A stretch of 64,000 nt of DNA from Diphasiastrum complanatum (lineage: Eukaryota; Streptophyta; Lycopodiopsida; Lycopodiales; Lycopodiaceae): the NCBI GenBank assembly GCA_029204225.1, contig CM055106.1, forward strand, positions 5,434,858 to 5,498,857. Reading direction: 5' to 3'. The notes below the pieces were generated by a model that was given only the letters and a program-made list of their open reading frames with translations, did no database searches and was not told the DNA's origin. A program made the translations under genes and the position numbers. Numbering within the stretch: position 1 is the first letter of the stretch; each line of letters begins with the position of its first letter. Below, piece after piece: positions 11,966-25,200 of this stretch.

Positions 11966-13202
11966 ATGAATAAATTTAATCAGCCACAGCACCACGTTCT
12001 CAAGTACCGCAGGTCAAGGAAAGCGGTTCGCAAGCGGCTGCAGTCACCTCACTCTTCCCTGAAGCTCTCTCACAAGCCTCCTGTGGCTCCCATTTCTGGC
12101 AAAAGGCAGCGCAAGCTCCAGAAACAATGGCGCCGGGTAACCTGTTGTGGACTATCTTTTCAAGCAGATCGAATTTCCTTCTAGCATAGGGTTTTCTGCT
12201 TTGAGATTCAAGCCCTGGCTTGATTGACACGATATGCATGTCTGTTAACCTTTTGTATCCTTATGTGAGCAAGTTTAAGGTACCTATGCTGTGATCGCAA
12301 GGCAAATATCCTAGTCTGGGGTGCGCTAGCGTGCGCTTACAGGTCGTTTGTTTCATCACAGTAGAATTTGTTAGTGGATTGGACTTTATTAGCTTTATTT
12401 GATTTAACTTTATAGCATCGTGCATTATGTGGAACTCTTGGGACGCTCTTTCGTTGCAAGCTAGGGCACAATCATTTCTTACACTTATTCCTCTATTTTG
12501 ATCCTTTTAACCTGAAGTCAGCTCATTCTATCAGTTCCTTCCAGACGCTTCTGTGTTCTACGTTTGATGTTTTGGTTTTGCAACAATGGCCGTCTTAGAT
12601 TGGAGCTTAGCCTGCCCAGGCATAGTTGAGAGCAAACTTTTGCAGCCTCCAAAAGTTTGGGTTTGTTGCCAACAGTTTGGAAACGTTTGCAAAACATTCT
12701 CTTCATAAAAAGCCTCATTTTACTCTACATTATCATTAGGGTATCTTTACGATATAATAGCTTCAAAATATGCCTCATGCTTCAACTTTTGAAACATGGC
12801 ATGGCAAAGTTTGACCTTCTCCTCCTCTTGGGCATTGACTATGTTATACTGTTTGGTTCGTGCTATGCATGACGGAGTTTATAGTCTAAGACCTTGTGGC
12901 TACCATCCTGGAGACGCACACATGCAAAGTTGCAGGCCACGATCTGGAACGCGTTCCGGATCACGTTCCTGGGAATTCCCATTAGGGTTTCCCGGAACAT
13001 TTTTTTTAAATTTTTTTTTTTAATGCCAATATGGGTATTAAATGGAAGGTTTTTTCAAGGGCAGTTCATTTATCAAGTTTGCCATCAATTTCAGGACCAT
13101 TGTCGTCCATTAACTTATTTTTCACTATTTTATCATTTTCTTCACTTACCAGTATTGTGTGAAATGAAATCATGTGCAAAGCAAAGCATTGAGAGCATAT
13201 TG

Positions 13203-13256
<54 letters not shown>

Positions 13257-16200
13257 AAGCTTGTAGAAATTAGCATGTGATAATTACCTACTGAAGTAGA
13301 CCATGCCGGAAAAAAATCATATCGAAACACAAATCGACAGGACACAATGTAAAAACGCGAAAATCTACAATGTCGGGCTCAAGGCCGAAAAAAAAAATAG
13401 AGTGACATCCGATAAATAATGTCTTATGAGTCATGACAACTAACAACTAACAATCGTCCTCTAACTCAAAGTCTGAGTCATCAGTGTTTGTGGGACTGCC
13501 AAACAAGGAATCTGTCGATGACGCTGAGGGTGTCATATGTCGTGGTGAGCCTCTGCCTCTGCGTCCGCCTCTGCCTCTCCCCTGTCCCCTGTCCCCTACC
13601 TCTCCCTCTCCCTCTCTCTCTCCCTCTTGCCCCCTCCTGGCTGGCTCCAACTGCTCCTCCTTTGCTACTCCCTCTAGGTCGCCCTCTCGACTGTGATCTC
13701 GTGGCCTGGGAAGGCCCTATAAACTCAGAGCCAACCTGGTTCTCAACTGCCTGTGAAACTCCAGTCCTAACTACAAACAAGGCCCCCAGCTCCCCCCCCC
13801 CCCCCTGGAACGTCTAGGTCGCCCTCTACGTCTAGGTGTAGGAATGGCTGGCTCTTCCTGTGTCTCGGCATCGGGGTCTACGAATAAGTGCTGCATGTCT
13901 CTCCTCCCCCCTTCATGCTCATCCTCAACCTCTGCCTCTATATCACCCTCATCCATCCACTCCTCGTACCCATGCCCAAATCCCTCTCCACGCCCCAAAA
14001 TCTCATCATCTCCGGCCTCTCCCATCTCCTGACGTCGAGCTGCTCTCCTATGGCGTAGTGCAAACCGTGCCTCTGCATCTGCCTGCCTATGTAGCTCATG
14101 ATAGATATCATCCTCGACCTCCTCCTCCGTAGGTGGCACCCGAGGATCGACAGTTGTCGTATGTACCTTGCAGGAGTCAGGGTTCACCTACAAAAACGAA
14201 CTGGCATGGCTAGCAAACTTATGCATTTGTCAAATAAGTTCATTTGAAACGCAAGTACATCAAGCAATACCTATAAAGTCACTAACTCACCTCGATCAAG
14301 CGGTCACCCTGCATGTGTGCGTCTCAACATGCGTCCGTTGGTGTTCACGAACACCAACCGCCTGCACTGCTCAATGGAGAGTCTATTTCTCTTCTTCGTG
14401 TGATAGCTGGCCCATACACTTTAGTTCCACTCACAGGCGGAATCTGAACAATCCTGTGCAAGGACCGTGTCTACCAGTCGCTGAAGGTCAGGTGTACTGC
14501 GGCCATGAAAGCTCCACCATGTGACAGGCACCAACTGGTCATCTCTGAGCTTACACTGCTCTCGATCAAAAGGATACAGGCCCCGCTCGAACTTGACTAT
14601 GTCTCGCTCTATGTTCCCCAGAGTCATGCCTGTTGGCAAAGGAAATAGAACACGTGTCAGGCCACAAACAAAAGCATATGCTAATATAAACAACTACACT
14701 AGCTAGAATATTTACAATACCTGCACCGTGCCATACACGCTCGGTGTACTCCACCCATCCTCGGTGGAGCTCCATGTCGCCAGGACGTCTGGTAGAGCGC
14801 CACAATGGGTGCAGCATGTGGGCCACCGCATGGATGGGTCTGTGGAAGTAGTCTCACCTCGCCTCCCAAAGTGTGAGGAGCTCGTCCTTCCTGCACAGGT
14901 GACATTGCAAATGGTTAGGCATCTTTGAAAACACGAGAGCAAAGTGAAACTGAAATAGCAAAGTGATAGGAGACTACCTATCCTCCTGCAAGCCACATCT
15001 GTGAAGCGCCTCGCCGATGCGGTCCATGAACTCGTATATGAGACCGAGAGTGCACCCCTCTCGGTCTACTAGGCGCAGCACATAGAAGACAGGTCGAAGA
15101 ACCTCTACAATCTCACTCGCACGTGTTCAGAAGTCCTCTCCAAAGACTATGGACTGGAAGAACACTGCCTCTATCGTGCAATCCCTGAATTCATCAAATG
15201 CCTCACTGGATACCATCCTCCGCAAATGATCTCGCAAGACACATAGTCGCTCGAAAAAGAAGGCAAAGCGAGTGGGTGCTGGCTTCTTCAGGTCCAGCCG
15301 AGAGAATGTACGGAACAATGCTAGCACGCGCCTCTTTCTGGTGACGAACTTTACTATGCGTATGGCCTGAGAGGTGAGCTGCAAGAACAAAAAACTGTTA
15401 GAACCTAAAAGAGGTTAGGGGCTTGGAATAATTGACAAGTGCAAAATGCTTTACAAAGTGACAAAAATTGTACCTCGCGAATCCATGGAAGTGCAACCAT
15501 GTCCTGAATGAGAAGGTCGATGCAATGTGCAGCACACGGGGTCCACACAATACTCGGGTGCTCCCTCGTCACCATCTCTCTCATCGATCTGCAGTTCGAG
15601 CCGTTGTCTGTGACGACTTGAACCACATGCTCTGCCCCAATCTCCTGCACTACAAAGATCACTACCTTATAGATGAACTCGGCCGTGATGGCTCCACCAG
15701 CTCGAGTAGCATCCACGCCTCGTAGGAAGATTGTGCCAAGTGGGCAAGACACTAGGATATTGACGACAGATCGCCGACGAGTGTCATTCCATCCATCGCT
15801 CAATATCGAGCATCCATAGCTGCAAAAATACAACATTTCTTAGACATGTGCACTTGCAAACATTGTGGTAATCTCTACAGTGGAACAAATGAAGTGGTAA
15901 AGAGTAGCAAAAAATTCTTACGTCTGCCACGCTGTCCGGATGGAGCTCAGCTCCGCTCCCATGTGATGGTCTCCTCCTCCTGTCGTAGCATGGTCGTGCG
16001 CAATGCCTCTCTCCTCAGAGGCCTCCATGACGAATCAGCTGATGCTATCTGAAGGCAAGTGTCTCTAAAGATCCAAGTGTCTGCAACAGTAAACGGAATG
16101 CCTCACTCATAGAACAACTGGCCAATTCGTCGGGTACACGGGGCATGATGATGTCTCTGCCACGCACCTCGGTCCAATGTCTGTTGCCTAGCCCTAACCG

Positions 16201-19200
16201 CTCTCTGCTGCACATAGGACTCTTTTTCTAGAACGCCCACCAGAAACAGTAGATGGGCGTGCTGAAGGTGTGTCTGACTGTGGAGGATCGCCCGCTGCAT
16301 TGCTGCGGCCCTTTGTGGCATGATCTGGCTCTGTAAATGGTGCATAAGCAGCTGATGACGATGCTGGACGAGATGGACCTGCTGCTGAAGGAACAATTGG
16401 AGGAGAGGCTGCATGTGTGCTGGACACTCTAGGAACATCTCCCCCCATGTGACTAGGCCCTGCCTCTGCATCTGCATCTGCTCTAGACCCTACACCTGCA
16501 CCATGTCTCGAACCTGCTCTAGTCCCTGCTCCTGCCACTGACCCATAAACAACACTCTGAGATGGTGTCAAAGGCTTAAGAGATGTACCGTCACGCCCGT
16601 ATGTGTCCTTCAATCTCTCCACCTCTGCATCTGATATGCGAGGGCAAATGGATATGCCCATCCCCCGCCCATCTGGCCTGGTGAGTCGTAGCAAATGGGC
16701 CCTAACCTTGGTAAGAGAACCAGTAAAGATTCCACCACAATGCATGCATCTCCATCTGCGGTCACCAAATCCCTGGTGCGTAGCCACATCCCCCTCTGTC
16801 AACTCTACCTCTGACCAAATGCCTCTACCAAGGACCGACATTGTGTGAATCTGTCAATGTATCAGATCGTGTGACTCAGCCAATATATCAGACCTGTAAA
16901 AGAGGAAGCAAACAATCACATGTCAGTGATTCTGTTGGTAGAAACAACATTCAGATTGATGCGAATATCAACTCTAAACCCTAAAACGCATGTGATTTGG
17001 ACATGCCACCAAAAACTTTCTCTAGAAGCGATAAAAACCGAAACTAACAGCACAAGCATGTTTGAGGGCATGAAGAAACACAATTTAGCCTAAAATTGCA
17101 CCTCAATCAAATGATTATAAGCTAGTTTGCAAAAAGAGTCAAAAACACACGGAAAAGGGGCATGAGATTCATATCTTTTGATACAAGCAAAAATGGGAAA
17201 AACTAACAGCATGAGCATATCTGTGGGGTTCAATACAGATGATTTGAAACCAAAAACCACTTCATTATGTTGCCTACAGCTCATTCTATGAGGTACCAAG
17301 GTTTGAACTCAAAACTTACCTAAAATCATTTTGGAGACAAATGCCACCACCTTGTTGCTTCCACCGTCTTGATCACGCACGGATTGATGCTCCACGCTGC
17401 CCACAATCCACCATCGCCTCCTCACCTTTGCTCTCTCTCACTCTCCAACTCTAACAAACCAAATTTTTTTATGTGGGCCGCGGGCTGCCTGCTTGCGGCC
17501 CACATTAAAAAATTTGAAATTTTTTTCGCGTTCCGGGACAATGTTTCTGGTCCCAGAACGCGAGTGATCTGGAACGCGCGATCCGGATCGAAATCCTTCC
17601 GGATCGCGATCCGCTGCAACTCAGCCCACATGTGTGTGTTAAGCTTTGCAAATTTTTAAATTGTTTTAGATATTTTGGTTGTAGATACAAATCCACTCAA
17701 AACCTTACTACCATTATCATTGAAGTTTGCAACTCGTGGGGTAGTTTGCAATCCAATGCAAGCACATTTGCTAGCAACTATGTGCTCATGAGACTTTTTT
17801 GTAGGATTATGTGAGAATAGCTCTTATGTTCTACAAAAAACTATGAATGTTGGTGACATGTTTTTTTGTTGTTGATGTTGTTTTGTGTTGACTATATGTG
17901 AGAGCATTTGCACAATTACACTTTGAGAATTCTATTATTCGCAAGGAGGTCAAGGCACTCTTGGATTGGCTACTAGCAGTTACCATAAATTTGAATTAGG
18001 ATTCTTGGTATGGGACCTAGAAGTTGTAAACAATCTATGATATATTTTTGAAATGTGGTGATTAAATTTTAGGAGAGGTTTAGGTTTTAATTTTCATGAT
18101 AGGAATATAGAATAGAGTTTGATTTTGTTGGCTGGTATATTCTCTGAAATGTGGAGTAATTGTGAACATTTTTCTATATTTGTGTGTTTATTGAATGATT
18201 TGTGCGGTTTTGATACAATAAATGATATATTCTCTTTGCAGTCATCAACATGACTATAATTAAAAGCAAGGAAATGAATAACATAGAACTAGACAAATTT
18301 ATTGGTGACGTTACACGCATACAAAGATGGATTGAGCATTCAAAGACTAGGCATATACTATGTGAGATATGAAAATGCTTTCTAGAAAGCATAGAATCAA
18401 TGAACCATGTACGGTTCACCACGGTTTTGAGAACCGTACGTTATAGCCAGGAACCATGGTGAACTGTACAGGTAATTAATCAATTAATCAATTAATTTTT
18501 TTTTTGTCCCACCCCCAAAAATAGCCCAAAAAAATGCTAAAAAAATGCCAAAAAAATTTCAGCAAAAGCAGATTTGTAGGGAGTTTAGATTATTTACTTC
18601 AAATTATTTAATGGCCTTTTTTTTTTGACTACCCACCCCCAAAACAGCCCAAAAAAAAGGCAAAAAAAAGGCCAAAAAAGTTGAAAAAGTACCCAAATTG
18701 ATAAGAGAGAGAGGGAGACAAAAAGAGGAGGCTATCATAGTAATCCATTTCACCAGTGTACACAATGCACGTCAACTGGCCATCCATCTGAAAAACAAGT
18801 GAGCTTTGTATATAATCTCATCATATACAGCCCCCCGCCACATACGACTGGGGTTTGACCTCAAAAAAATACAATGTGAATGGAACAAAAAATGAAGAAG
18901 ATGACAACATCTACAACATGTCTTCAAAATGACTGTGGCATCCGGATCATCAAAATCATCTAAGTCATCCTCATCTGTCACAACATGATTGAAGTCATGT
19001 AAAACCTCTCCCTCAATCTGTGTCCTTGACAAAGTGATGTGAGATGCACCTCTGCCAGAGCCACGCGCCCTCCCTCTCTTTTTACGTGCCATTGTCTGAC
19101 TAGAACCTTTGCCTCTCTAGGAAGACCCCCTGCCAGATCCTGGAGGCCTTCCTAGATGCCTCCAAGCTGGTGTTGTGGAAGCAGATGTAGTAGGAGGTGC

Positions 19201-22200
19201 CGCTGATGTAGGAATGGGTGTGGCACGAGATGCAAGCACCCTGAATGTAGGCGGAGTGTTTGAACACGGCTGTACTGCAGGCTGGGCAGGGACAGCTCCT
19301 CGTGGATAGTAACTTGCTGGGAGAAGGGGTCTATGAGTGGAACCCTCTGGCATGGCAGGAGTAGGCAGCTGCTGTAAGATGAGGCCGAGGCTGTACACCA
19401 ATCGGAAAAGCTGGTGTAACATGACGAGGTGGCCCAGGCAGGCGACGTGCATGTGCAGGTGGTGGAATGTGGGGGGCAGCTGTATAAGTGGATGCAGCAA
19501 CCGGAATGGGTGGCGGAACAGGAGGTACCCTATGTGTTGGCGCTGTATGCCTGGGAGCTGCATGAGTAGGAGCCGTACGAGTGGCAGTCGTATGTGTACC
19601 AGCAGCTGATGGTGCTGGATGTGGCTGAGTACGTGCATGTGGTGAGAGCCACCCTATATCATCAATGTCATCCTCACCATGTCCATACCGAAGGAGGTCT
19701 GACATGGTCCTCTGGCGAACACGGCGGGTCTGATCTGTATCATCATCAACATGAACATCTGTAGGGGCATGTGAATCTTGCACACTATCAATCCCTCCTA
19801 CTGTGGCACAAGCATCTCCACCCTCTGTTGTATCCCTTGAAAAAGCGTCTTGTGCCATATGGTCAGCATCCCCAACATGTGCTACATCCACTGTCTCTCT
19901 CTCATGTTGTATATCCTCTGATAGTGGATCAGGTCGATACACATCCTGCTCTGGTAGAGGTGGCTCATACATCCCTGCCATCATCCTCTGTAATCGATTA
20001 TCCTCCAGGCCATAGCCTAGGTCTGCCGCAAACTTTGCCTCAAGCTCTGCCTCAGCCATGGTCTCCAATCCTGGAGCAGGAATCATCATCCTCATCCTCC
20101 TCATCAGCACCCATGCCCATACCTGTCTCCTGGCCAGCACCTGTATCCTGATCATGACCCACTGTCCATCAATAACCGTCTAACCCGCAACATCTCTCTC
20201 TCTCTGTCTCTGTCGCAATGTCAGCCGCAACATCAGCCCTCGGCATGGGTATGGTGGAATCAGTGAGATCATCAACGCCTAGTAAACAATCTGAGGGCAA
20301 CACCTCTAGAGGGTCCACAATAGATGCAAGTCTGTCACTCAACCTTGCATTGGTGTTACAAAAAACCAGCCGTGTCATCTGTGCAATAGAAAGGCGATTA
20401 CGCCTTTTCGTGTGGATCAAAGAAAATGTGCTCCAGTTGCGCTCGCATACACTGGAGGAACAATCCTATTGACAATCATAAAATTCAAAAAAGCGCATTA
20501 GTTAATTTCATCCATTTAACACCCATCTTTAATCTCATGGAATTTGGTGGGTGAAGAAATACCTGTGATAGCACTCGCAAGGCCAGCTTTTGTAGAGCTA
20601 GGCATCATAACCATAGAGGTTCCACCAAGTCATCGCTCTTTCCGGTCTGCTGGGATTCAGCGCCGCGTGATGGCCAAACACACCAACCTGCCTCTTGAAG
20701 GCAATGTACCGTGTCTCAACAACATCTATGTCAGTGAAGTGTCTGGCGGCTCCATCCAAATATCTCAACCAATCCAAACCTACCCATGTCTGATGCCTGC
20801 CGCTTAGATAGCCACATGGGGTGCAACAGGTGGGCAACAGAGTGAATCGGCCTATGGAACCAATTCCACCTACGTCCCAGATGTCCCGCAACACCACCGT
20901 CCTGTTTCACATAGTTAATGACATGTCAACGAATAAATCCGAAGACGCGAAGATGAGAGCAAACTTATTAGGCTGAGGGGGAGGAGCAGGAACAAGAGGT
21001 GGGGGAGGACGTGGTGGTGGTGGACGAGGAGCTAGTGGATCCCGTGGGGTGGATGATACTACTGCATATACATCAGGATCTAGTGACATACCGGCCTGCG
21101 TCAATCGAGCTTCGTATATGTCAATGAGCCTACAACGCTCCTGAGCAGGCATGTGTGGGCAAGGGAGGGAGCCTAAGCGTTTGCCATCACCTGTGACAGC
21201 ACCAAGCAGATGGCCTTTCAGCCTAGTGAGAGTGCTGACGAAACGAGCATGACAAAACCTATAGGTTCATCCACGCGTCCCAGACCGAACGTCAGACCTA
21301 ACGAACTCGGGGTCTTGGTCTACCTCACCCCACAGCTCAGGCATATTTCCAACATGCATGGTGTGAGACGGTATAGGAAATAGGAAGTACAGAAGTGAAG
21401 TACGGAAGAAGTGCAAGAAAAGACAAATGAGTTACCGTTCGGTCAGAGGAAACCAGTCCTGGATAAGTGGATATGCGCTCCCACGCAATGCAATGAACCC
21501 GGGAATGCCAACCCTGACTTCTATCAAGCTAAACCCCTAAACTTCCAGAAGAGGCCCTCCATAATGCAAAAAACCTGTTTTTTGGCTCCAAAAATAACCT
21601 AAACCCTAAACCATATCCTTCTCTCTCTAGATGGGCTGGTACAGTCTCTCTCTAGATTGTCCCAATCGCTCTCTGTGATCTGAAATGCCTAGACCCAAAA
21701 AATAGACCTATTTGCATGAGGGAAGTTAAAAAAGCAAACCTATAACTAAACCCTAATTTTCTCTCTCTACAGAGGCCGCTACACTTTCTCTCTCTACCCT
21801 GCCCTCTTCTCTCTCATCAATCTGAGCAGCCCTCTCTCTCAAACCAAAGTGCCCTCTCTCTCCACCTCTACCATAAAAAATGTAAAATGAGGGACAAAAA
21901 CGAGCTTTGGGGGGTTTTGGGGGGAAATTTAGGAAAATTAATTCATTAATAAATAAATACATTAATTCCTGGGAACCGTGGGTTCTATGCTAGAAAGTAA
22001 TCAATAAAAATTTGTACTTTATTATTCAAGTGACCTGCATTAAGCTCCCTTTTGAAAGTTGGTGGTACTAATACATCTCATTCAAAGAAGTTAATTTATG
22101 AACAAGTTCACCTAGTGTTGGGTGCTAATAATTTGAAATGAGATGCCATAGCATGTAGAATGTGGATCATACCTGAGGTGGATGGTTTGAAAAAAATTAT

Positions 22201-25200
22201 TGAATTTAGATCTGTGGCAATGTGCCTGTAGAATCCAATCCACTGTAGTGGAGTGTGAAGAAGAGCTGAGCTAATTAGTTTCAGAAAGGGAAAAATGAAT
22301 ATCAACAAAGTAGATATGATGTTATTACCAACTGAATGCAGAAAGCGATCACATTAGATATTTTCTGGCATTATATCTAGAAAAAATTGCAGATTTTTTT
22401 CTTGTTGATTCTCTTTGATTCTTTTGGAATGGACCCTATTCTGAACCACGATTCATGTCGATTCATCCGATTTGGGTGGAGACATGATCCTCTAGATCAA
22501 GGCTTCCATTTTTCTATTGGCACATCCTTGCAATTGTTGTATGTCAATTATGATGTTACATTTGATGATTTATTTTCTATCATATTGCTAGTGCGTAAAT
22601 CATGTTAATTTGTTATTTGTTGTGCCATTGATCATGGTGACATGACATCTAAATTTGTGAATGACATTACATTGTGCATTTTCATGAAGCATTGCCACTC
22701 TTATTTTCGTTACTTTCGTTATACTTGATATCCATGTGGAATTTTTGGACAAGCAATGCCCAACAAGCCTTTTAGCGGTTGATCACATAAATTAAGGTAT
22801 TGTGATATGTAGATATGTAGATATGGTATATCACATAAATTAAGGTATTGTGATATGTAGATACAAGTAGTGAACCCCATGCCTTTAGAGTGTACACAAT
22901 GGACTCATTGTCTTGAAAATTTTTTTGCTCAAAAGGCCCATGCTTCACCTTCACCACTCTTGTTCAACATGACACCTATAGGTGTATTTTTGTCTAAAAT
23001 ACATAGTGCACTAGTAACAACTTTTTAAAAGATGGTAATGATGTTGTGTTTGAGCCTATCATCCCCATTGCTTTGAACATGGTCGTATTTGAGTTTTGTC
23101 CTTGACATTCATATTCTTGGTTGTATTTAGATGACATGCAATTATTTTTGTTAAGGTCGTCCAATGCTAATTCTGTATATGGACTGAGTAATGTATTTTT
23201 CACATTGACTATTTTCTTCATTGGACTCGGATTATGTGTTAAGCAAATTAAATGTATGAGAATAACTTGTTGCATTTTCACTTAGGAATTAACAACTTTG
23301 TTAAATGGCTTTTCTCTTCTCTAATAGCCTTCATCATAGGTTTTCTCTTTTTTGGGATAAAGTTTCTAAAAGCAAAGCATATAGTTCCACTTGCTGTTTG
23401 TTTTTTTTTGTTTTTTTGCTTCGATAAAAACGATTTGGAATAGCCTTGATCCCTTGTGACTATCATTTATGCATGGATGTCAAAGACGTGATTAGGGATT
23501 CTAAGTGTTAGTCCATAGGCCCTACTATGCATGATGGAATTCAAGGTTTGAGACTTTGTAAGGTGAAATCTTGACGTCATTTGTGGTATGCTTTGCATGC
23601 TGTCCAGCAATTTAACCTGAAATATAAAACATTTTGCAGGCTCAGAAGGAGGCATTAGAGACTGGGTTGGTGACCATGCAAGAGATTGAGATGTTAGCAG
23701 TAGATAATTTGGGTATTTGCCCGTACATGCACCATCGTTGAGTTTCTAGGTTTTTAGTTATTAACTTATTTCTATGCTTTTAAGAGGTTGGTGCACAAAG
23801 AAGTTTGGTTGCCCTTAAATAAGGCTCATGTTGTTTTGGTTACATGTGACTAGCTTCCAGTGGACAGGACACGGAAGTTGTGAAAAAGAAAACTAGTCAT
23901 CAAGGGAAGCACCGGTTTCACATGAAGAAACAAAAGAGGTTCTCTCTGAAACAAACAACTACAAAAGGTAAGGATGAGCTTGTGGAGTCCATATCTTGTA
24001 GCCACCAATAAAGTATTTCTGCTCTAGGTCTAGATTCGTTTCTCTTTAAATTCATACATGTGACTTATTATATTGTTCGATTAGAAAGTTTGTAGAGTTA
24101 TATCGGTTGGATCATGGAATTGTAAAGAAGTAAGAAATTAGCACCAACCGTGAGTTGGTCTTTATTTTTTCATAAAAAACATCTTGAGCCCTAGCTAGCC
24201 TTTTCCATTAGTTTCTTTTCTACTCCCAAAAGCTTCCAAGCTTTTGTAAAGACTGAAAGGTATATTACCTTTCATAATGGGGACATGATCTATTGGGGCA
24301 AGGATCTTGAAGCCCTTTGATTATGAAAACCATTTCATTAATTTTTTTAGCAATGTTGTTAAAAGAGTTAAAGCTAAAGATTGGTAAAAATGGAGCCTAA
24401 TATCATTGACTGTAAATAAGGCATCATGATAAGAACATTCATGTGGCTGTATTGATGCCACTGGATGGTCCTTGAGATCTGGAAAGTCTTTTGCCTACAA
24501 AGATGTGATTATCAACACATAAAGTTAGTTGTGGGGTGTGGCTCAAGCTAGCTTTGATTGACAAGGCAAGCACTGTTTTGATTGTGTAGACTTTGTGGGT
24601 GAACTCCATAAATTTGTAGATTGCATGTCTTTCTTGTTATGTTGGCATTGATAATGTCATTTCTAGTCTAACCCTAAGGAAGCGGGACCCGGACGCGCCA
24701 GGGGTGCGTCCGCGTCCGGCACGTCTGGTTTATTTATTTTTTTAATTTTTTTTTAAAAAAGAAATTTAAAAAAAAAATGGTGCCTGGACCCCCGTACGCC
24801 TGCGTCCGGGGCCCCGGACGCATCTGTTTTTTTTTTTTTTTAATTTAAACAAAAAAAAATTGGACGCGTCCGACCCCGCGTCCGGGGGTCTGACGCGTCT
24901 GGGTCCGGACCCCGGACGCGGACGCGGACGCGGGCATTCCGGCCCGGACCCTCATCCCTGGACTCTAACCATAAGTTTTATTTTCATCACTACAAATTAT
25001 TAGAATACACTAACATTTTGAGTTGCACTTGGGACATTCCAAGGTGGATAAGTTTTTTTCGTGGGCCTTGAAGTAGACCAATATTATGGTGATCCTTGAA
25101 TACAATAAATGTCTTTCAAATTAGTGGCGTTGGTTTTATTTTTATTTTTATGGGTCAATGCAGTTCAAAGATTTGGATGTTCTTGCTTTGTTTATTTTAC

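Larger units (their letters stand above)
12925..17624 (-). mobile_element. hAT transposon 1 (4.7 kb) in intron 1
   Basis: It is flanked by an imperfect 8 bp duplication, CACACATG (12917-12924) and CCCACATG (17625-17632). Its ends are inverted: CAAAGTTGCAG at the left against CTGAGTTGCAG (reverse complement of the right end), 9 of 11 identical. Both ends continue into palindrome-rich GC stretches (GGAACGCGTTCC at 12946, GGATCGCGATCC at 17601), then A/T tracts. A decayed BED-DUF659-hATC transposase lies inside on the minus strand, antisense to the host gene. Termini are inferred by eye from the duplication. Confidence 0.75.

Noticed and set aside
13484-14132. Plus-strand Pro/Ser/Cys-rich frames
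   Set aside because: Complement shadows of the Arg/Gly and acidic tail of the minus-strand hAT transposase.
19331-20155. 274-residue Pro/His/Ala-rich frame as an independent gene
   Set aside because: It lies between the hAT 2 dimerisation motif and its acidic end on the same strand, so it is part of the decayed transposase tail.
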